Below, in pieces: positions 47,898 to 56,783 of a stretch of DNA of 64,000 nucleotides (its first letter is position 1; each line of letters begins with the position of its first letter). The notes under the pieces were generated by a model. It worked only from the letters and a program-made list of their open reading frames with translations. It did not search any database and had not been told where the DNA came from. Source of the DNA: Bradyrhizobium sp. CB3481 (GTDB lineage Bacteria; Pseudomonadota; Alphaproteobacteria; Rhizobiales; Xanthobacteraceae). Both the position numbers and the translations under genes were made by a program. Where the stretch lies: the NCBI RefSeq assembly GCF_029714305.1, contig NZ_CP121647.1, positions 5,352,501-5,416,500 of the forward strand, written 5' to 3'.

Positions 47898-49897
47898 GGC
47901 TGACGACCCGCCAGCAATCCGCGCGCGAGATAATCGAACACTGTTTGCGGGGTTACTCCAAGCTCAGCCGCAGCGCCCTGAATGGAGAAGCTACCGTCGG
48001 GCCAGCGCATCGGGTTCTTGTCCACGCCGTTGATTTTGACGGTGGGAATGCCCCAACGGGTACGCAGCACCCAGACGTTCTCGCCTTTGAAGGCGCAGCC
48101 TCGGGCCGCGACGAAGCCTTCTTGATTGAGTATTGCCGCGATCTCGCCATCCATTTTGTGTTCAGCATGCAGCTCGAGAATCCGTTGCCGCAACTGATCA
48201 ATATCGACGTAGTCGCGGTAGGTGTGAACGCGCCGTTGCACGTGATGCTCGGTGGTTGCGCCAGTCTGCCAGACGATCTTGAGCCACACCTGACCTCGGG
48301 TCCGCTTCTGATCAAGAACGACTTCGCGGATGACAAATCGCAGAATGCGCTTGCGATCGGCTGCCGACGTGGTGGCCGCGTTCCAAATCCGCGGCAGGTT
48401 CTCGCCGAGCGCTTGTAGCCCTGTGCGTTCCGCCGGGCTAATCAGAAGCGGCTCTTGCGCGCGCCAACGCGCATGCTCCTGCTCGACCGCTTCGACGACA
48501 CGTAGTTTCTCTTCCCAAGCCCGCTCAAGCGAGCGCGCCACAAGCCGGTTCTCGGGCTCTACGGTGTCATATTGACGCCGAGCGCGCTCAGCCTCGTAGC
48601 GGGCGCGCTCCACGCGAAGCGCCCACTGGCGCTCGAGCTGACGACTCTCCTGCTCCAGTTGGCCCGCCGCCGCGAGTGCGATCTCAATCTGATCCGGCAC
48701 CAGAGCATCGAGGACCACCCGCTCGACCAAGCCGTCAACGGCCAAGGCCCGGACTTCCTGGCACAGAACACTGCCTTGCTGGTCCCGATCCGAGCGACAG
48801 CAATAGACCGGATAGTCGGCATTCGGGCCCGTGTAGCGCATGCTCATGCGCCGTCCGCAACGGCCACAGATCGCAATTCCTTGTAACAGGGCTGCCCCCT
48901 TGCGTGGTACGCCAGTGTGTCCCGCCTCATAGCGGCAGACGTTATCTGCCAGTCGCCCCTGGTTGGCCATGAACTCCTCCCAGCTGATATAGCCTGGGTG
49001 AGCGGCGTGCAGGCAAACTGCCCAATCCGCGATCGCCACCTTGACCGTTCCCGTCAGCGATCCCAGCCGACATCGGCTCGGATCCTTCTGCCGGCGGCCA
49101 TAGACATATGCCCCAGCATAGGCCGGATTTTGAAGGATACTAAGGACGCGTGCACTATCTGGCGCACGCCAGACGATCTCGTGTGGAGATGGCCCAAGCA
49201 GCGGTCGAACCGGCAAGGACAATCCGTTCCTGTCCAGGTAACGCATCACACGGCGAGCGCTTTGCAATTCCCGGAATTTGGCGAACACGAGGCGAAGACG
49301 GGCCTGTACCTCCTCATCGGGATTGAGAACAATTGCGCCTGCCCGATCGTAGGCGAGCCCGGCCGGCAGGGGCAGCCGCAACTCACCTCGCGCCGCCTTC
49401 TGGCGCTCGCCTTGATGAAGGCGCATCCGAAGCTGATGCAGCTCCGCCTCGCTCATGATGCCGGACAAGCCCAACAGCAGGCGGTCGTGATAGGCGCGCG
49501 GGTCGTAAAGCCGCTCGCCATCGGCAATGAGCACGCTGAACACCGAGCAAAGTTCGAGAAGCTGATGCCAGTCCCGATTGTTGCGTGCCAAGCGAGAAGC
49601 GTCGAGGCTCACCACAAGACCAGCGTTGCCAAGGCCGATCTCGGCAATGAGCTTCTGGAAACCATGGCGATCCACAGCGCCAGCACCGGATTTGCCCAGA
49701 TCCTCGTCAATAACCTGGACGCGCTCGGGCGGCCAGCCCAGCCCGATGGCGCGATCGACGAGGCGGTACTGTAGCTCCGTGCTCTCCTGGTGCTGGCGCA
49801 CCTGGTTCACGGATGATTGCCGCACGTAGACATAGGCCAACTTCGCTCGGTGCGCAGTCGTGAGCCGCTCGTCAGCGACGTTCAAGCTGATCAGCAC
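47843..49897 (-). CDS. Large serine recombinase of element 2, C-terminus replaced
   Basis: 684 residues from GTG 49897, which overlaps the accessory gene stop (GTGCTGA). Resolvase domain with YVYVRQSSVNQVRQ (nucleophile Ser28), SRLARNNRDWHQLLE and LLGLSGIMSEAELHQLRMRL; recombinase domain with LSILQNPAYAGAYVYGRRQK; zinc ribbon GIAICGRCGRRMSM and CCRSD; coiled coil RQLERQWALRVERARYEAER. A C-terminal helix-turn-helix (GAAAELGVTPQTVFDYLARG) is kept. The last 18 or so residues (ITSSRAGGLMGNRQRRF) come from the IS200 right end, replacing about 35 native ones. It may still be active. Confidence 0.87.
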   Translation of the reverse strand: MLISLNVADERLTTAHRAKLAYVYVRQSSVNQVRQHQESTELQYRLVDRAIGLGWPPERVQVIDEDLGKSGAGAVDRHGFQKLIAEIGLGNAGLVVSLDASRLARNNRDWHQLLELCSVFSVLIADGERLYDPRAYHDRLLLGLSGIMSEAELHQLRMRLHQGERQKAARGELRLPLPAGLAYDRAGAIVLNPDEEVQARLRLVFAKFRELQSARRVMRYLDRNGLSLPVRPLLGPSPHEIVWRAPDSARVLSILQNPAYAGAYVYGRRQKDPSRCRLGSLTGTVKVAIADWAVCLHAAHPGYISWEEFMANQGRLADNVCRYEAGHTGVPRKGAALLQGIAICGRCGRRMSMRYTGPNADYPVYCCRSDRDQQGSVLCQEVRALAVDGLVERVVLDALVPDQIEIALAAAGQLEQESRQLERQWALRVERARYEAERARRQYDTVEPENRLVARSLERAWEEKLRVVEAVEQEHARWRAQEPLLISPAERTGLQALGENLPRIWNAATTSAADRKRILRFVIREVVLDQKRTRGQVWLKIVWQTGATTEHHVQRRVHTYRDYVDIDQLRQRILELHAEHKMDGEIAAILNQEGFVAARGCAFKGENVWVLRTRWGIPTVKINGVDKNPMRWPDGSFSIQGAAAELGVTPQTVFDYLARGLLAGRQPITSSRAGGLMGNRQRRF

Positions 49898-50379
49898 GAC
49901 CCAGTCTCCTTCCGGGCGTGCCGGGAACCGCTTGCATTCGCCGCAGCAGCGTGGCGAAGGTTTGAGCGATCTGGGCTTGCGTCGCGATCGACAGATTCGG
50001 CCACAGGCGCGGAATCTCGGCCGTCGGACAGCGGGGTGGATTTGCCAGGGTTGGCAGGGGTCGATACGCAACGCGACCTACAAGTGGTCGGTGGGTCATC
50101 GCGAATCACCTTCTCGTCGAGAAGACTCAGACTCGCGCTCAAATGTTGCATCAATGGGATCAGCGTACGTGCACTGATGCGCGGCAGACCGGCGGCATTC
50201 GGACGGAAGGTGATTGGCGTATCGCCAAGATCCGTCGATGCGATCCGAACCGCCCGGCGCCGTCCGTCCGGCAGCGCGACAACGACGTAGGTGGGACCGC
50301 GTCCCGACCGCTCCTTCAGCACCTCAAGCCGGTGCCCAAAAAGGAAATGATGCGGGTCGGTGATCGTGACGTGAGACAC
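49891..50379 (-). CDS. Accessory protein of serine-recombinase element 2
   Basis: 162 residues from GTG 50379, placed because the frame upstream runs into istB DNA. VSHVTITDPHHFLFGHRLEV and YVVVALPDGRRRAVRIASTD match the accessory protein of element 1 residue by residue in layout. The rest is helical (LIPLMQHLSASLSLLDEK) and then polar. Its stop lies inside the recombinase start, so the two are translated together. Function unknown; see element 1. Confidence 0.72.
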   Translation of the reverse strand: MSHVTITDPHHFLFGHRLEVLKERSGRGPTYVVVALPDGRRRAVRIASTDLGDTPITFRPNAAGLPRISARTLIPLMQHLSASLSLLDEKVIRDDPPTTCRSRCVSTPANPGKSTPLSDGRDSAPVAESVDRDASPDRSNLRHAAAANASGSRHARKETGSC

Positions 50380-50411
50380 GATCCGCTCAAGAATAGGGGT
50401 ACTCTGTCGTG

Positions 50412-50576
50412 TTCGGCGACCCCGCCATGACCCTCGCCGCCATCGATCGCCTCGTTCACCACGCCACCATCTTGGAGATGAACGTCGAGAGCTATCGCAG
50501 GCGCACCGCCCTCGAACGAAAGCGCGGCCCCGGACGGCCGCCTTCGCATGCGACACCCAAAACTGTCGCTGATTGA
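50412..50576 (+). pseudogene. istB: istB, third part
   Basis: FGDPAMTLAAIDRLVHHATI, then LEMNVESYRRRTALERKRGP, GRPPSHATPKTVAD and TGA at 50574-50576: the normal C-terminal end of IstB, continuing part two across element 2. The three parts together make about 272 residues, the expected length. Confidence 0.88.
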
Positions 50577-50710
50577 CGCTCCGCGACAATCAGAGCCAAC
50601 AAAACTCTTGCGCGCGACAATCATCGCGGCAATCATCACCTCGCCGCGACACCGACTCGCCATCCTGATTGTCGCGCGCTTCCCACCCAGATTGTCGCGC
50701 TATAAATCGG

Positions 50711-51182
50711 CGTGCGGGCACTTCGGGAGCAGGTGCGCGTGCAGGATCGAATGCACCTCGTTCTTGAGCCGCGTACGGTGCCGCACGACCTGGTAGCGCC
50801 GCGCCACCAGCCTACGCTTGCGTTCAGTCTCCGCATCAGGTGTCCAGATCTGCGGCAGGTACCCGGCCGCCTGCAGACTGGCGAGCGTGCCGGCATCGAT
50901 CTTGTCGGTCTTGACGTGAGCCTGGGCGATCGCCTTCACCTGCAGCGGATTAGCGATAATCACCCGTGCCACGAACGGCGCCAGCACTCGCGAGGCCGCC
51001 ATGCTGTTGGCGGTCGCTTCGACCACCACCTCATCACTGGCCAGCAGGGTCTTGCCAAATCCCTCCAACGCAGTCCGCGTCATATCAATGCGGCCCGCAT
51101 GTCGGAGCCTGCCGTCTTCCCAAAACACCACCTCCCCGAAGGTTCGGTGGACATCAATGCCAATTACCCGTCGCATTCGCAC
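50711..51182 (-). pseudogene. IS110 transposase, N-terminal part
   Basis: MRMRRVIGIDVHRTFGEVVF begins at 51182; IGIDVHR, VVEATANSMAASRVLAPF and KTDKIDAGTLASLQAAGYLP are the DEDD motifs. It breaks at LLPKCPHADL, where the IS21 has entered; the C-terminal part lies at 41421-42190. Downstream of it on the plus strand (51183-51424) is non-coding DNA of the element. Confidence 0.87.
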
Positions 51183-51424
51183 CTCCTCCTGCCAGACACA
51201 TGACGGGAGCTGTCGGGCGACACGACAACTACGGATTCGCGCTCTCGGCGCAACCGGGCGAGTCGCAGAGGCGGCCAGCTACTAACTCGAGCTCTCGGCT
51301 CATCGTGTGTATCGGCCTGCCCGCACATCGTGCTCCCGGTGCCTCTGTCCCGATGGTCGCACCATACGCTACGATGTAGAATACCGCAGCGGAACGTTGG
51401 CACCGAGACATCTCATACCGGTTA

Positions 51425-51630
51425 CCAACGCGGTCGAGGTGCTGCACCGCAGCTTGCGCAAGATCATCAAGAGCCGCGGCAGCTTTCCGGCCGACGAGGC
51501 GGCGCTCAAGCTCTTGTATCTCGCCATCAAGAACGCCGGCGTTCATTGGTGGCGGCCGGTCGAATGGACCGCCGCCATGGGGCAGTTCGCCATCCACTTC
51601 GGTGCGCGGTTTCCAGGAACCGCCCGCTGA
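51425..51630 (+). pseudogene. IS256 transposase, third part
   Basis: [20 protein letters not shown] to [10 protein letters not shown] and TGA at 51628-51630: the C-terminal end of IS256, in frame with MIYTT at 41086 when the IS110 is removed. Nearly the same as the end of the deleted IS256 at 19.6-19.8 kb. Confidence 0.88.
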
Positions 51631-51857
51631 TGAGCACAATCGACATCACGGCGCCGACGATGATCGCTTGGTCCGAACCTTCGCCGTCAAGCCCCGCGCC
51701 TGCGGCGCGCCGCTGCGCGGCTTCGGGGCTTGACCGCTCGGTCCGGCCAAGCAAAGTGGTCGGCTATGCCGTCGATGCCACCAGTCAATATCTCAAATAC
51801 CAACTTCAACCTTCACAGAAATCGCTTACACAAAATTTCGGACATTCCCCGGGCAGC

Positions 51858-52380
51858 CGGCCCGAAGGAGCCATCACTACAGAAAGCACGGCACCCCATC
51901 GCTGTTCACCGCCCTCGACATCGCGACGGGGACGCATCATCGGCAGGTGCTATGGACGCCATCGGGCTGCCGAGTTCCGCAAGTTCCTCGACGAGATCGA
52001 GGCCTCGGTGCCGCGCGAACTCAACGTCCATCTCGTCATAGACAACTACGTCACGCACAAAACCCACTGATCCCCAGATGGCTGGCGAAGAGGCCGCGTT
52101 GGCACCTGGACCTGACCCCGACCGGTTCGTCATGGCTCAATCAACTCGAGCGCTTCTTCGCGCTCCTCACCGCTAAGAAGATCAGGCGCGACATCTATCG
52201 CAGCGTACCCGCCCTCAGGGCGGACATCACCTCATTCATCGACAAGCACAACGCCGATCCCAACCCTTCGTATGGACCAAATCCGCCGATGACATACTTG
52301 CTTCCATCGAACGCTTCTGTCGATACAATGCTCCGCCAAAACACGAAACGATATTGCGAACCTCTGGTTCAGGACACTAG
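51858..52380 (+). pseudogene. IS630 transposase, C-terminal part
   Basis: After the IS256 the IS630 goes on: [50 protein letters not shown] (second catalytic Asp), a frame change near 52068, then WHLDLTPTGSSWLNQLERFF (Glu) and RADITSFIDKHNADPNP. A further shift gives SDDILASIERFCRYNAPPK and TAG at 52378-52380. Several frame changes make it dead. Confidence 0.85.
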
Positions 52381-52840
52381 ATCGCGCTGGCCGTACCGGC
52401 GCTTAGCCTCTTGGACTGCGCTTGGGATGCTTGATCGCGAACGCGAAAAGCTATAAGGAATCGCAATCATATGATAAGCTCGAATCGGGTTGAATGACTT
52501 AAGGCTGCAGCGTTTGCATCACTGCGGCCCTTAGTTTACGTCAATTCACGCTTCTGCGAGTCTTGCTTTTTTCCGCTTGCACCCGCGCTCAAAGCGGTGC
52601 GTTGCAGAGAATAGCGCTTTTATCCGGGATAGCGGACGCGATTACGGATGCCCGCTCACGGGCAAAACCCGAGCTGAACGAGACGCGCGAAAATCTGGAG
52701 GGGCCGCGGCACGGCAGCAGGCGATCGCCGGCATTTGCCCACCAAGCTCGATAGGGATACATGGGCTTGCCCGCCAACAACTCAGACGGGGGCGGCTGCC
52801 GGCCCTTGTCTTGAACTTGAAGCTTCGGAGACGCTTTGCA
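52381..52840. other. Region between the nested stack and the membrane-protein gene
   Basis: About 460 bp. Aside from the likely IS630 right end just after 52380, no gene or RNA was recognised. An open frame running into the following gene upstream of 52841 is without family features. Confidence 0.45.
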
Positions 52841-53326
52841 GTGATTTTGAGTACACACGCGGTCGTCGGCGGCGCGATCGCCAGCTTTTTTCCTTCCGAT
52901 CCGTTCTTCGCCGCCTTGGCAGGCTTTGCGAGCCATTTTGCGATCGATGCCATTCCGCACTGGGACTATCCACTTCGGTCAATATCGGTGGGGAAAGACG
53001 CCGACGACCAACGCCTTCGATTGAACCGAGCCGTGATAATCGATGTTATGTGCGTTGGTGTTGACGCCAGCGCGGGCCTCGCACTCGTGATTTGGTTATT
53101 TGCTACAACTGCTTCGGTCTGGACTATTGCGCTTGGCGCCATCGCTGCAATGGTGCCCGACCCGTTGCAGTTCGCGCACAGCATTTATCCACGAGAGCCA
53201 CTGGTTACACTTCAACACTTTCATGTATGGATCCACTCCAAGCGTAAGTTGCCTTGGAAGTTGGGCGTCAGTTCTCAGATCGTGTTCGCGGCCGTCGTCT
53301 CAACCCTGGCCGAGGCCCTCCGTTGA
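52841..53326 (+). CDS. Small membrane protein of the YdjM/DUF457-like metal-dependent hydrolase kind
   Basis: 161 residues from GTG 52841, with CGGAG 11 bases upstream; longer starts exist but precede no family sequence. ILSTHAVVGGAIASFF and FASHFAIDAIPHWDYPLR carry the His and Asp residues typical of YdjM-like membrane proteins; ASAGLALVIWLFATT and WTIALGAIAAMVPDPLQFAH, FHVWIHSKRKLPWKLG and SQIVFAAVVSTLAEAL give the remaining membrane segments and the closing His. Role unknown. It is one of few non-mobile genes between elements. Confidence 0.6.
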   Translation: MILSTHAVVGGAIASFFPSDPFFAALAGFASHFAIDAIPHWDYPLRSISVGKDADDQRLRLNRAVIIDVMCVGVDASAGLALVIWLFATTASVWTIALGAIAAMVPDPLQFAHSIYPREPLVTLQHFHVWIHSKRKLPWKLGVSSQIVFAAVVSTLAEALR

Positions 53327-53375
53327 TGCAAATGTGGCCGCCCGATCGCCAAGCAGGGCTAACCGAGCCTTTCTA

Positions 53376-53402
53376 TAGCGCGACAATCTGGGTGGGAAGC
53401 CG
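53376..53402. repeat. Single copy of the IS21/mini-element end sequence
   Basis: TATAGCGCGACAATCTGGGT followed by GGGAAGC is identical to the right end of the IS21 element (50678-50704, other strand) and to one arm of the 53-bp mini-element. It stands alone, directly beside the left end of the ISNCY-like element, which may have cut it. Confidence 0.75.
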
Positions 53403-53488
53403 CATTGCGTCGCCTGAAATGTTCCTGAATGCTGGGCCGTTGCCTCACGTAATTTGCTCCCCAGTGGGATGGGACTGCGGGGGCGATA

Positions 53489-55003
53489 ATGAGGCAACTG
53501 AGCATGGCGACTCCAAGAGAGCTGACGGCCGCTGTGGGGCAGCGCTACAGAGAGGCGAGCCGCGCGGAGAAGGCGCGAATTCTCGACGAGTTTGTGGTTG
53601 TGACCGGCTTCCACCGAAAGCATGCGATGCGCCTGCTCCGAGGCGATATCCGGCAATCCTCGGTTCGGCGCACCTGTCGCCGGATTTACGAGGAAGCTGA
53701 ACGAAATGCGCTGGTTGTTCTTTGGGAGGCATCGGACCGGATTTGCGGCAAGAGACTGAAAGCGCTGCTGCCGCTCCTGATCGAGTCGATGGAACGGAAC
53801 GGCCACATGGGCCTGGCGCCTGAAATCCGCGCGAAGCTGCTAGCGGTGAGCGCGTCGACGATCGATCGGGCGCTGGGCAAGATCCGACAGGAGGGTGGAC
53901 GCCAACGCCGGCGGCCGGTGGCGAGCGCATTGCGACGGAGCATCCCGGTACGGACGTCCGCCGACTGGAAGGATCCGGCGCCGGGCTATGTCGAAGCCGA
54001 TCTGGTCGCCCACAGCGGGCCCTCGGCGCGCGGCAGTTTTATCCAGACGCTGGTGCTCACGGATATTGCGACCGGTTGGACGGAGTGTGCGCCGTTGCTG
54101 GTGCGCGAGCAAACGCTCCTGAGCACCGTGTTGACAGAACTTCGCCGACAGCTGCCGTTCTCGCTGCAGGGCATCGATACCGACAATGATACCGTGTTCA
54201 TAAACGAAACGCTGAAAGCGTATTGTGAGCAGGCGAACATTGTGTTCACGCGGTGCCGACCCTACCGCAAGAACGACCAGGCGTTTGTCGAACAGAAGAA
54301 CGGAGCCGTGGTCCGACGGATGGTTGGTTATCGGCGGTTTGAAGGGCTCGAGGCGGCTGCGTTGCTCGCAGAACTCTATCGCTCAGTGCGCCTGTTCGTG
54401 AACTTCTTCCAGCCGTCGTTCAAGCTGATCGCAAAACAGCGCGATGGCGCGCACGTCCGTAAATCTTATAGTGCGCCGACGACGCCGCATCAGCGGCTGG
54501 CAGCCGACCCACATACCTCCGATGCGGTTCGGGCCCGACTGCAGGAAATCTGCGTCAGCTTGGACGCGGTCGCGTTGCTGCGTGACATTCGGTCTGCGCA
54601 GCAACGTCTGGCCGACCTTGCCGACGTGAGGTCGGCGGGCGATTCGACTACTGCGGCCCCGCCAATCGACTTGTTCCTCGCCAGCTTGCGAACGGCTTGG
54701 AAAGAGGGCGCATCTCGACCGACGGACCGGCCGATCCTCAAAGCGAAGCGAGGTCGTCGTCGCCCTGATCCGCTCGTTCAGGCGACCCCACAGCTGCAGG
54801 AGTGGTTCAAGGCCGAGCCGTGGCGAACCGGCGCCGAGCTCCTGACAAGGCTACCAGCGGAATATCCGGGCGCGTACCCGGATAAGCTGCTGCGAACGCT
54901 TCAGCGCCGCCTCAAATCCTGGCGCAGCGAGCAGGCAAGCGCGCTGCTGTTTGGATCGGCAGATCATGCGGAGCGGTTCGACGAGACACCGGTTGCGCGG
55001 TAA
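53489..55003 (+). CDS. DDE transposase of the ISNCY-like element
   Basis: 504 residues from ATG 53489; ATG at 53504 (MATPRELTAAVG) is an equal choice. N-terminal helix-turn-helix parts (TGFHRKHAMRLLRGD; LLAVSASTIDRALGKIRQEG) precede an integrase core: GYVEADLVAHSG (Asp), GIDTDNDTVFINETLKAYCE (Asp), NDQAFVEQKNGAVVRRMVGY (Glu). The C-terminal third is basic with [20 protein letters not shown]. No frame breaks: probably active. It is near the rhizobial transposases annotated as integrase-core ISNCY members. Confidence 0.85.
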   Translation: MRQLSMATPRELTAAVGQRYREASRAEKARILDEFVVVTGFHRKHAMRLLRGDIRQSSVRRTCRRIYEEAERNALVVLWEASDRICGKRLKALLPLLIESMERNGHMGLAPEIRAKLLAVSASTIDRALGKIRQEGGRQRRRPVASALRRSIPVRTSADWKDPAPGYVEADLVAHSGPSARGSFIQTLVLTDIATGWTECAPLLVREQTLLSTVLTELRRQLPFSLQGIDTDNDTVFINETLKAYCEQANIVFTRCRPYRKNDQAFVEQKNGAVVRRMVGYRRFEGLEAAALLAELYRSVRLFVNFFQPSFKLIAKQRDGAHVRKSYSAPTTPHQRLAADPHTSDAVRARLQEICVSLDAVALLRDIRSAQQRLADLADVRSAGDSTTAAPPIDLFLASLRTAWKEGASRPTDRPILKAKRGRRRPDPLVQATPQLQEWFKAEPWRTGAELLTRLPAEYPGAYPDKLLRTLQRRLKSWRSEQASALLFGSADHAERFDETPVAR

Positions 55004-55017
55004 CAGCGCCCGCTTCC

Positions 55018-55080
55018 GGTACGGGGGAGGCCGGTCGTTGCGCAACCCCGGCCAGCTCCACGACCGGCCTCCCCCGTACC
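55018..55080. terminator. Strong hairpin after the ISNCY-like transposase gene
   Basis: 55018-55038 and 55060-55080 are perfect 21-base inverted repeats (GGTACGGGGGAGGCC... pairing with ...GGCCTCCCCCGTACC) around a 21-base loop, 15 bases after the stop. No T-run follows, so it is not a standard terminator; it may stop or shield transcription or serve transposition. Confidence 0.6.
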
Positions 55081-55160
55081 GACCGTCCGTCTTCTTGGGA
55101 GCAAAATAAATGAGGCAACGATCGCGTCTTCGGGAACATTCCTCCATGAGGCAATACGAA

Positions 55161-56438
55161 TTCTCACCCTGATCGCCGCCGCCCAGCAGCAAGGATCCTG
55201 CGTGATGTTAGGCGCTGCTTCGTTAGCCGTATGTGCAGAGCCGGTTAAGTGTGACAAGCGGTCACCGCAGCTTGACCATGCGAATCTGTTGTCCTCCTAG
55301 CGTGCAACGAGGCGGAGGAACGGATGGCTCGTTTTTAATTTGAATCTCGAAAGGAAAGCAGAACGTCGACGACCCCGGCGGGTTGGCATTCGAAAAGGAG
55401 CTGCAAGCCTTTGCGGCCGAACGCCTAGCAAAGGACTTAGCGAGCGCTCAACCTCCGCTGCGAGGTACCACCTGTGTGGTCGTTACACGCAGGGCCGAGG
55501 CGAGGCTTATTACGTAAGCGTCTAATTGCCGCTCTCAGCTTGCTGCGATAACCCTCAGCTAGGCATGGCTCCTGGGCCGTCTAATCCGGAATGTCTTACG
55601 ATCGGCGCTCTTTGCGAACGCCAAGAGCATTCCAGGCGCGGATCCCGGGCCGCATCACGGGCGCTGTCCGCAAGCGCGAAGCTTCAGAACACCGGGCGAT
55701 GGCCGTCCGCCACGAGCAGTTCTGCTAGCCGCTCACGTCGTTCGACGCCGCCGGACAGCTCCAAGTGTAAGCCCAGCTGAAGAACCGCCTCGAGAGCCTC
55801 GGCCAGTGGATCGGATCATCAAGGGTTAGCGACACACCCACGGCGCCTGATCGGTCCCATCTCCTTATCTCAGGTGTCAGCGGTGCACGAGGGGCGGAAT
55901 GAGTCTCACCGGATTCGGCTCGCCAGGGGGAAGAGCTCCGTCGGATCGCCTGGAAGGCGGGCTGGACCAGGACCAGCCCGATGACGGCGCAATTGCAGGC
56001 GGCGCCTTCCAATTCTTCCAAGGAGCCGTCGGTGATGCGTGCGGCCCGCCAGGCCTCTCGGCCGAAGGCGTGGGCTTCGCAGTCGACTCTCATAGAACGT
56101 GCTCGCAGTCGACCGAGCGCCTGCGAGGCAGGAGCTCAAGCGGAAAAGGTCCGCGACGCGGCGTGGTGGCATAGAGACCCTCCAGCTTCGGCTCGACAAC
56201 GCGGCCGACGTCCCGCTGCGCGTCGGGCCGTGGCGCGCCGCCGCCATGATCTCGGCGATGGGGCCGAGTCTAAAGAATGGAATCCTCACGTCCGATTGCA
56301 AATGCGGACCCGCTGCAAATGCTCATCAGGTTATTTGCTCAGCTATGAGAGTCTTCATTGCGAAAAACGTGGCTGTGGCATTTGACACGGCGCCGCTCCT
56401 TGCACTGGATCTGCGTCATCCGCATGACTCCACCGAGC
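55161..56438. other. Stretch without a recognisable gene
   Basis: About 1.28 kb. Some frames look partly coding (plus strand about 55355-55520, LAFEKELQAFAAERLAKDLA; minus strand about 55900-56093, FGREAWRAARITDGSLEELE), but with no proper starts and no family I know. They are probably decayed genes. Confidence 0.45.
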
Positions 56439-56783
56439 TTAAGCCGAGGGAGGTCGCTCAGCAGTAGACGGCTCGCAAGCATATGCTGCTGTATTGATCC
56501 ATGACATCGCGACCGCCCCGACCTCGAACCAGCACGAAGCCGCAGTCAGCAAGGCCGTGATCCCAAGAGGAACGAAATCTTTCGTATCAAGCCTAGAATC
56601 GGCACGCGTAGTAAGGTACGGGAACGCGATTCCCCTGAACTGGCAGCGTCGATAACAATCGAAGTCGCAATATTCTCTCCGCGTCGCCAGATCCCGCACG
56701 TACCCTGGACCTAAGGGCCGAGAACATCCGGTGCAGGTTCTGTCGCCGCGCGGCGCCCTATGATTCACGAGTATAAATTTCAT
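56439..56783 (-). CDS. Small Cys-rich protein with C-terminal membrane segment, unknown function
   Basis: 114 residues from ATG 56783 (MKFILVNHRAPRGDRTC). CTGCSRPLGPGYVRDLATRR followed by EYCDFDCYRRC has five cysteines spaced as in small zinc-binding domains. LGITALLTAASCWFEVGAVA is a likely membrane segment. No strong ribosome binding site is seen and no neighbour gives context. The cysteine pattern and good codon use make a real gene likely. Confidence 0.55.
   Translation of the reverse strand: MKFILVNHRAPRGDRTCTGCSRPLGPGYVRDLATRREYCDFDCYRRCQFRGIAFPYLTTRADSRLDTKDFVPLGITALLTAASCWFEVGAVAMSWINTAAYACEPSTAERPPSA

Larger units (their letters stand above)
47137..50411 (-). mobile_element. Serine-recombinase element 2 inside istB (level 5)
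   Basis: About 3.3 kb, of which about 640 bp is an inserted IS200. It separates IstB ...GEWNKVF from FGDPAMTLAAIDRLVHHATI. It holds an accessory gene (49891-50379) and a large serine recombinase (start 49897), in the same arrangement and direction as element 1 although the sequences are only distantly related. No extra cargo. Confidence 0.82.
53405..55160 (+). mobile_element. ISNCY-like element with long imperfect inverted ends
   Basis: The left region 53416-53465 (AATGTTCCTGAATG...GTTGCCTCACGTAATTTGCT) pairs with the right region at 55094-55150 read backwards (AATGTTCCCGAAGA...GTTGCCTCATTTATTTTGCT). One transposase gene lies between, followed by a strong hairpin at 55018-55080. Edges are given within about 10 bp. 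Confidence 0.75.

Noticed and set aside
50550..50704. Repeated TGTCGC/ATTGTCGCG blocks as a possible array or origin
   Set aside because: They are explained as the multiple end repeats of the IS21 element.
55150..55195. Second arm of a mini-element on the right of the ISNCY-like element
   Set aside because: TTCTCACCCTGATCGCCG loosely resembles the expected arm but has too many mismatches and no matching duplication.
55725..56093. 122-codon minus-strand frame
   Set aside because: Partly protein-like but no start signal or family; probably decayed.
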